Origin: Phaeodactylum tricornutum CCAP 1055/1
Lineage: Eukaryota; Bacillariophyta; Bacillariophyceae; Surirellales; Neidiaceae
NCBI RefSeq assembly: GCF_000150955.2
Contig: NC_011687.1
Coordinates: 310,001 to 374,000 of the forward strand
Direction: 5' to 3'
Length of the DNA stretch: 64,000 nt
Shown: positions 61,196 through 64,000 of the stretch, piece by piece
How the letters are laid out: every line of letters begins with the position of its first letter
Position numbering within the stretch: the stretch's first letter is position 1
Position numbers and translations under genes: made by a program
The notes under the pieces: generated by a model
What the model was told of the DNA's origin: nothing
Seen by the model: only the letters and a program-made list of their open reading frames with translations
Databases searched by the model: none

Positions 61196-61241
61196 GCCCG
61201 GATAGGGGAATGGCGGGCTAGGCGTCGCCCGGATAGGGAAT
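61196..61241 (+). repeat. short direct repeat, GCCCGGATAGGG
   Basis: GCCCGGATAGGGGA at 61196-61209 and GCCCGGATAGGGA at 61227-61239, 31 bp apart. No known role. Confidence 0.6.
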
Positions 61242-61462
61242 TTCCTCTTTTTTAAATGTTGGTGTCGATTCGTCTTTCGCGGATTATTTACATAAGGTAC
61301 TGGCAACCAATACGCGAAGGCAAAAAAAGTTACGTTGGTTCGTCGGTTTCTTCTCAAGGCCAAGACGGCATTACGAAAGAAAAGCCAGCGACCATAGCCA
61401 TTGCGCGTATATTTTTGTCACATGCCGAACGGAACTTTCCTCAACAGCATTATTACCGCAAC

Positions 61463-64000
61463 ATGGACACAGCTCACGCTTCCGAAGTCACCGCCCTCCT
61501 CAAATCGGGTCAAGCCTTGTCCAACGACGGAGAGAGTAAGGCCGAAGGCATGGATTCCATTGCGGACTCTGTCGAAGCTAACGGGTTGAACGAGGATACA
61601 TCTGGAAGTAAACGTTCCGTACGATTTACGTCAACCAGCTTCCGTCGCCTGGAGTCTTCAGCTTCGTCGATTCGATCTTTCATTCATCACCTTACACATA
61701 GCGAACGTGATCGAGTCGCACAAGAAAAAGGAATCGGTGCGGCAGCCTTTTTGGTTCGCGATGCCGTGCTTGGACAAGTCGAAAATCCCGCAGAGGGCGC
61801 TTATGATCCGTACGCCAATCCTGAGGAGCCATGGCGAAACACTGTGGCCATTGTGTGCGGCCGCTTGTGTGCGTACCGGCCCTTGTTAAGTCTGCTGTAC
61901 AGTGTGGCATGGATGATGGTGACTTTGACCTTTTTGGAGCCGCCCCATTGGTGTCGCACTCTGTACGGAACGGATTCCGACGACGACGGTGGTGGTTTAT
62001 CAACCAGTTCCTCCCCCGGCTGTCACGCTTTGTTCGCCATGGAGGGAACACCGGCAGACAAATCCTCGCTGGATCCAGTACAGCTCTATCCGAATTCCAA
62101 GTCGACCGTGCTCACGATTGCGACGGCAACAATTGCGGAATCCATCTGTGTCGCGATTGTGGCCATTTTTTTGCTCATGCGGATCGGTCGCGACGGCTTT
62201 TCTTTAAAGCGGTACCTTCGACCCGGCACGGCACAGATAAGTCGCGTCGTACAACTTCTCTGTGTGATTTTTCTGGTGATAGGATTACTGACTGGCGTGA
62301 CGATGCACCATCCGTACGTGCGTTTGGCGATTTTACTGAGTCTCTCGCCAGCCGCGCAACGCGATATCGGAGTGCTCGTCAAAATGCTTCCCGAAGTGAT
62401 GAATATTTTGCTGATTTTGGGAGTCTTTATGGTGTTTTACGCGTGGTTCGGCACGGTCATGTTCGTGGGCACAGAAGAAGGGTCGATGCACTTCAGCAGT
62501 TTGATTGAGTCCATGTGGACTCTGTGGATCTGCGTCACGACGGCCAACTATCCGGACGTGATGATGCCCGAGTATAATCAAAACCGCTGGGTTACGTTGT
62601 ACTTTATCTCCTTTATGATCCTTTCCTTTTTCTTTCTCATGAACCTGGTGCTGGCGGCAGTTTTCAATGAATACCAGTTGGCCTTTCAGACGCGCAAGCA
62701 AGATAGAACCAAAGCTTCGGACGAAAACTTGCGCAAGGCGTACGCCTTGATGGACTCTGAGGGAATGGGTCGGATTGATCAAGAAACCGTCATGGCTCTC
62801 TTTTGCATTCTCAATGAAGATTTCCCGGAATTCCGCACGCTATCTGATGAAGATACAAAGCTCTTGTTTGCTATTCTTGACAAGGACGGATCTTCGACGA
62901 TAACAGAAGAGGAATTCATGGATTTCGGTAGTGTCCTGTTACTGGAATTTGTCAAAACAAGCGCGTATTCAACATTTGTTGAACTACGACTCCCCAAAAT
63001 TTTCCATTCCAGCCTGTACCAGACCTTTTGTACGGTCGTCAAGTCCAATCTGTTTGAGTACTCCATTGATGCTATTTTAGTCATGAACGCTGTGGTGATT
63101 GGCATCCAATCATATCCAGAGTTGTCGGGACAAGCGGTCCAAATCGATCCCAAGTACTGGGACGGATCCATCGATACCATTTGGGAAGGAGTCGAATCTG
63201 TTTTTACAGTCATATATGCGTTGGAAGTGGTGGTCAAAGTCTTGGTTCTGGGATGGCGAGCGTATACGGAAAGTTACAAAAATGTGTTCGATTTCACGAT
63301 TACAATCCTTGCCGTGATCAGCTCGAGTATTGTCTATTATCCCAACGAGTTCAGTGACAGTCGCTTGATTCGAATGATTGTCATGGCTCGCGTATTACGG
63401 CTGATTCGTTTGTTGACTGCCATGAAACGATTCCAGTTGATTGGTATCATCTCAGTGGAGATTCTTCCCGCCGCGTCTAGTGCTCTTATGGTCCTGTTTT
63501 GTATCATGTACTTTTTCTCCGCATTGGGAATGCATCTGTATGGCGGTCTCATTACCCGTGATCCCGCGAATTCGTTAGCTTATTTGCTTTTGGGTACCGA
63601 CTTTTCTGAAAACGACTACTGGGCGAACAACTTCAACGATATGATCAGCGGGATGAACGTGTTATTCAATATGCTGGTTGTAAATAACTGGACGGAGTGC
63701 GAAGTCGGCTTCGAGGCGACAACGCAGGAAAAGTGGGTCAGATTCTTCTTTCTCTCTTTCCACGTGTGCGGTGTCATCCTCGTTAACAATTTGGTCATTG
63801 CCTTTATCATCAACGCATTCTTCGAAGAGTTGGCTATATATCGTGAGCGCACGGACGAAGAAATTGTCGGTGACGGCGAAGCCGTAATACGCAACCGACG
63901 CGCCGTGTTTGACGCGTCGGAAGTGACGGGGACAAAGACAATGCTATCGGGTGGGTACGTAGCGAGGTTGCGGAGTCATCATTCCGATGTCGGTGATGGT
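61463..64000 (+). CDS. TPC1: two-pore cation channel (TPC1-like), 3' end outside window
   Basis: An uninterrupted frame of 846 codons from ATG 61463 to the window edge. The polar N-terminus (about 1-135) is followed by domain I with six membrane helices; helix 4 region HHPYVRLAILLSLSPAAQRD, pore TLWICVTTANYPDVMMPEY, then helix 6 FLMNLVLAAVFNEYQLAF. A linker with EF-hands follows (LRKAYALMDSEGMGRIDQE, degenerate; DKDGSSTITEEE, canonical, about 473-484). Domain II has helix 4 LIRMIVMARVLRLIRLLTAM, with regularly spaced arginines, and pore NMLVVNNWTECEVGFEA, ending VIAFIINAFFEELAIYRER. Order and motifs match plant TPC1, the vacuolar Ca2+- and voltage-gated cation channel. The stop lies beyond 64000. 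Confidence 0.93.
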   Translation, partial: MDTAHASEVTALLKSGQALSNDGESKAEGMDSIADSVEANGLNEDTSGSKRSVRFTSTSFRRLESSASSIRSFIHHLTHSERDRVAQEKGIGAAAFLVRDAVLGQVENPAEGAYDPYANPEEPWRNTVAIVCGRLCAYRPLLSLLYSVAWMMVTLTFLEPPHWCRTLYGTDSDDDGGGLSTSSSPGCHALFAMEGTPADKSSLDPVQLYPNSKSTVLTIATATIAESICVAIVAIFLLMRIGRDGFSLKRYLRPGTAQISRVVQLLCVIFLVIGLLTGVTMHHPYVRLAILLSLSPAAQRDIGVLVKMLPEVMNILLILGVFMVFYAWFGTVMFVGTEEGSMHFSSLIESMWTLWICVTTANYPDVMMPEYNQNRWVTLYFISFMILSFFFLMNLVLAAVFNEYQLAFQTRKQDRTKASDENLRKAYALMDSEGMGRIDQETVMALFCILNEDFPEFRTLSDEDTKLLFAILDKDGSSTITEEEFMDFGSVLLLEFVKTSAYSTFVELRLPKIFHSSLYQTFCTVVKSNLFEYSIDAILVMNAVVIGIQSYPELSGQAVQIDPKYWDGSIDTIWEGVESVFTVIYALEVVVKVLVLGWRAYTESYKNVFDFTITILAVISSSIVYYPNEFSDSRLIRMIVMARVLRLIRLLTAMKRFQLIGIISVEILPAASSALMVLFCIMYFFSALGMHLYGGLITRDPANSLAYLLLGTDFSENDYWANNFNDMISGMNVLFNMLVVNNWTECEVGFEATTQEKWVRFFFLSFHVCGVILVNNLVIAFIINAFFEELAIYRERTDEEIVGDGEAVIRNRRAVFDASEVTGTKTMLSGGYVARLRSHHSDVGDG

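Larger units (their letters stand above)
60440..61462. other. intergenic, 1.02 kb
   Basis: Contains a two-unit telomere-like repeat at 60961-60983 and a direct repeat of GCCCGGATAGGGGA at 61196-61241. Otherwise AT-rich, with no credible gene. It should include the two-pore channel promoter. Confidence 0.45.

Noticed and set aside
24041-64000. A functional Ca2+-signalling cluster of 7TM receptor, EF-hand protein and TPC
   Set aside because: The genes are tens of kb apart with many unrelated housekeeping genes between them; proximity is not evidence of a system.

Overview
The window is nuclear DNA of a eukaryotic microalga, most likely a pennate diatom close to or identical with Phaeodactylum tricornutum. 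The organism call is inference from gene content, not from a database match. It rests on high gene density, short GT-AG introns (mostly 65-235 bp), several N-termini with the diatom plastid-import pattern (hydrophobic signal followed by an 'ASAFAP'-like A-F junction: PAAFAWSP, SAAFQPA), a Ty1/copia element with a diatom-type VDDFG reverse transcriptase, a VTC1-like protein and a plant-type two-pore channel. I see no bacterial-style operons, CRISPR, tRNA or rRNA genes.

Layout. 1-6.6 kb: VIT-like metal transporter (+), NEDD8-conjugating enzyme UBC12 (-), an unknown protein (+), VTC1-like polyphosphate/vacuole protein (+), plastid alpha/beta hydrolase of the chlorophyll-dephytylase type (-). 6.8-12.05 kb: one copia LTR retrotransposon (-) with two LTRs that look identical and a 5-bp target duplication. 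12.5-23.8 kb: a long disordered coiled-coil protein (-), a PD-(D/E)XK nuclease with a Cas4/AddB-like cysteine pattern (+), an unknown protein (-), a small SAM methyltransferase (+), a SETD3/RLSMT-type SET protein (-), a retinol-dehydrogenase-like SDR (+). 24-27.7 kb: a 7TM receptor (-) followed by a decayed copy of the same gene. 27.9-37.2 kb: a BIG/SEC7 ARF-GEF of about 2330 residues (-) sharing a 1-kb divergent promoter region with a bHLH factor (+). 38.1-49.6 kb: a type I membrane protein with cytosolic EF-hands (+), a plastid phosphohexomutase (+), UTP7/WDR46 (-), PDX1 (+), AsnRS (-), eEF1B (-). 50.1-64 kb: two membrane sulfotransferase-like paralogues around an unknown gene, nicotinate phosphoribosyltransferase (+), a GPI-anchored-looking surface protein (+), and a two-pore cation channel (+) that runs off the window end.

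The genes are mostly independent housekeeping units. Shared themes are plastid metabolism (dephytylase-like hydrolase, phosphohexomutase, AsnRS), vitamin and cofactor supply (PDX1, NAPRT), translation and ribosome assembly (WDR46, eEF1B, AsnRS), and Ca2+/signalling at membranes (7TM receptor, EF-hand receptor-like protein, two-pore channel). I see no evidence that the signalling genes form a co-regulated cluster.

Most worth a second look: (i) an 11-nt perfect complement between the primer-binding position of the copia element and a site inside its own LTR, the arrangement used for self-priming by Tf1; (ii) the two-domain channel with EF-hands, visible only if the frame is followed to the window edge; (iii) the EF-hand receptor-like protein of unknown ectodomain; (iv) the 7TM gene with its eroding paralogue; (v) a 69-bp stop-free intron inside the Sec7 domain. 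Exon boundaries were placed by eye from GT-AG sites, frame continuity and family alignment from memory.
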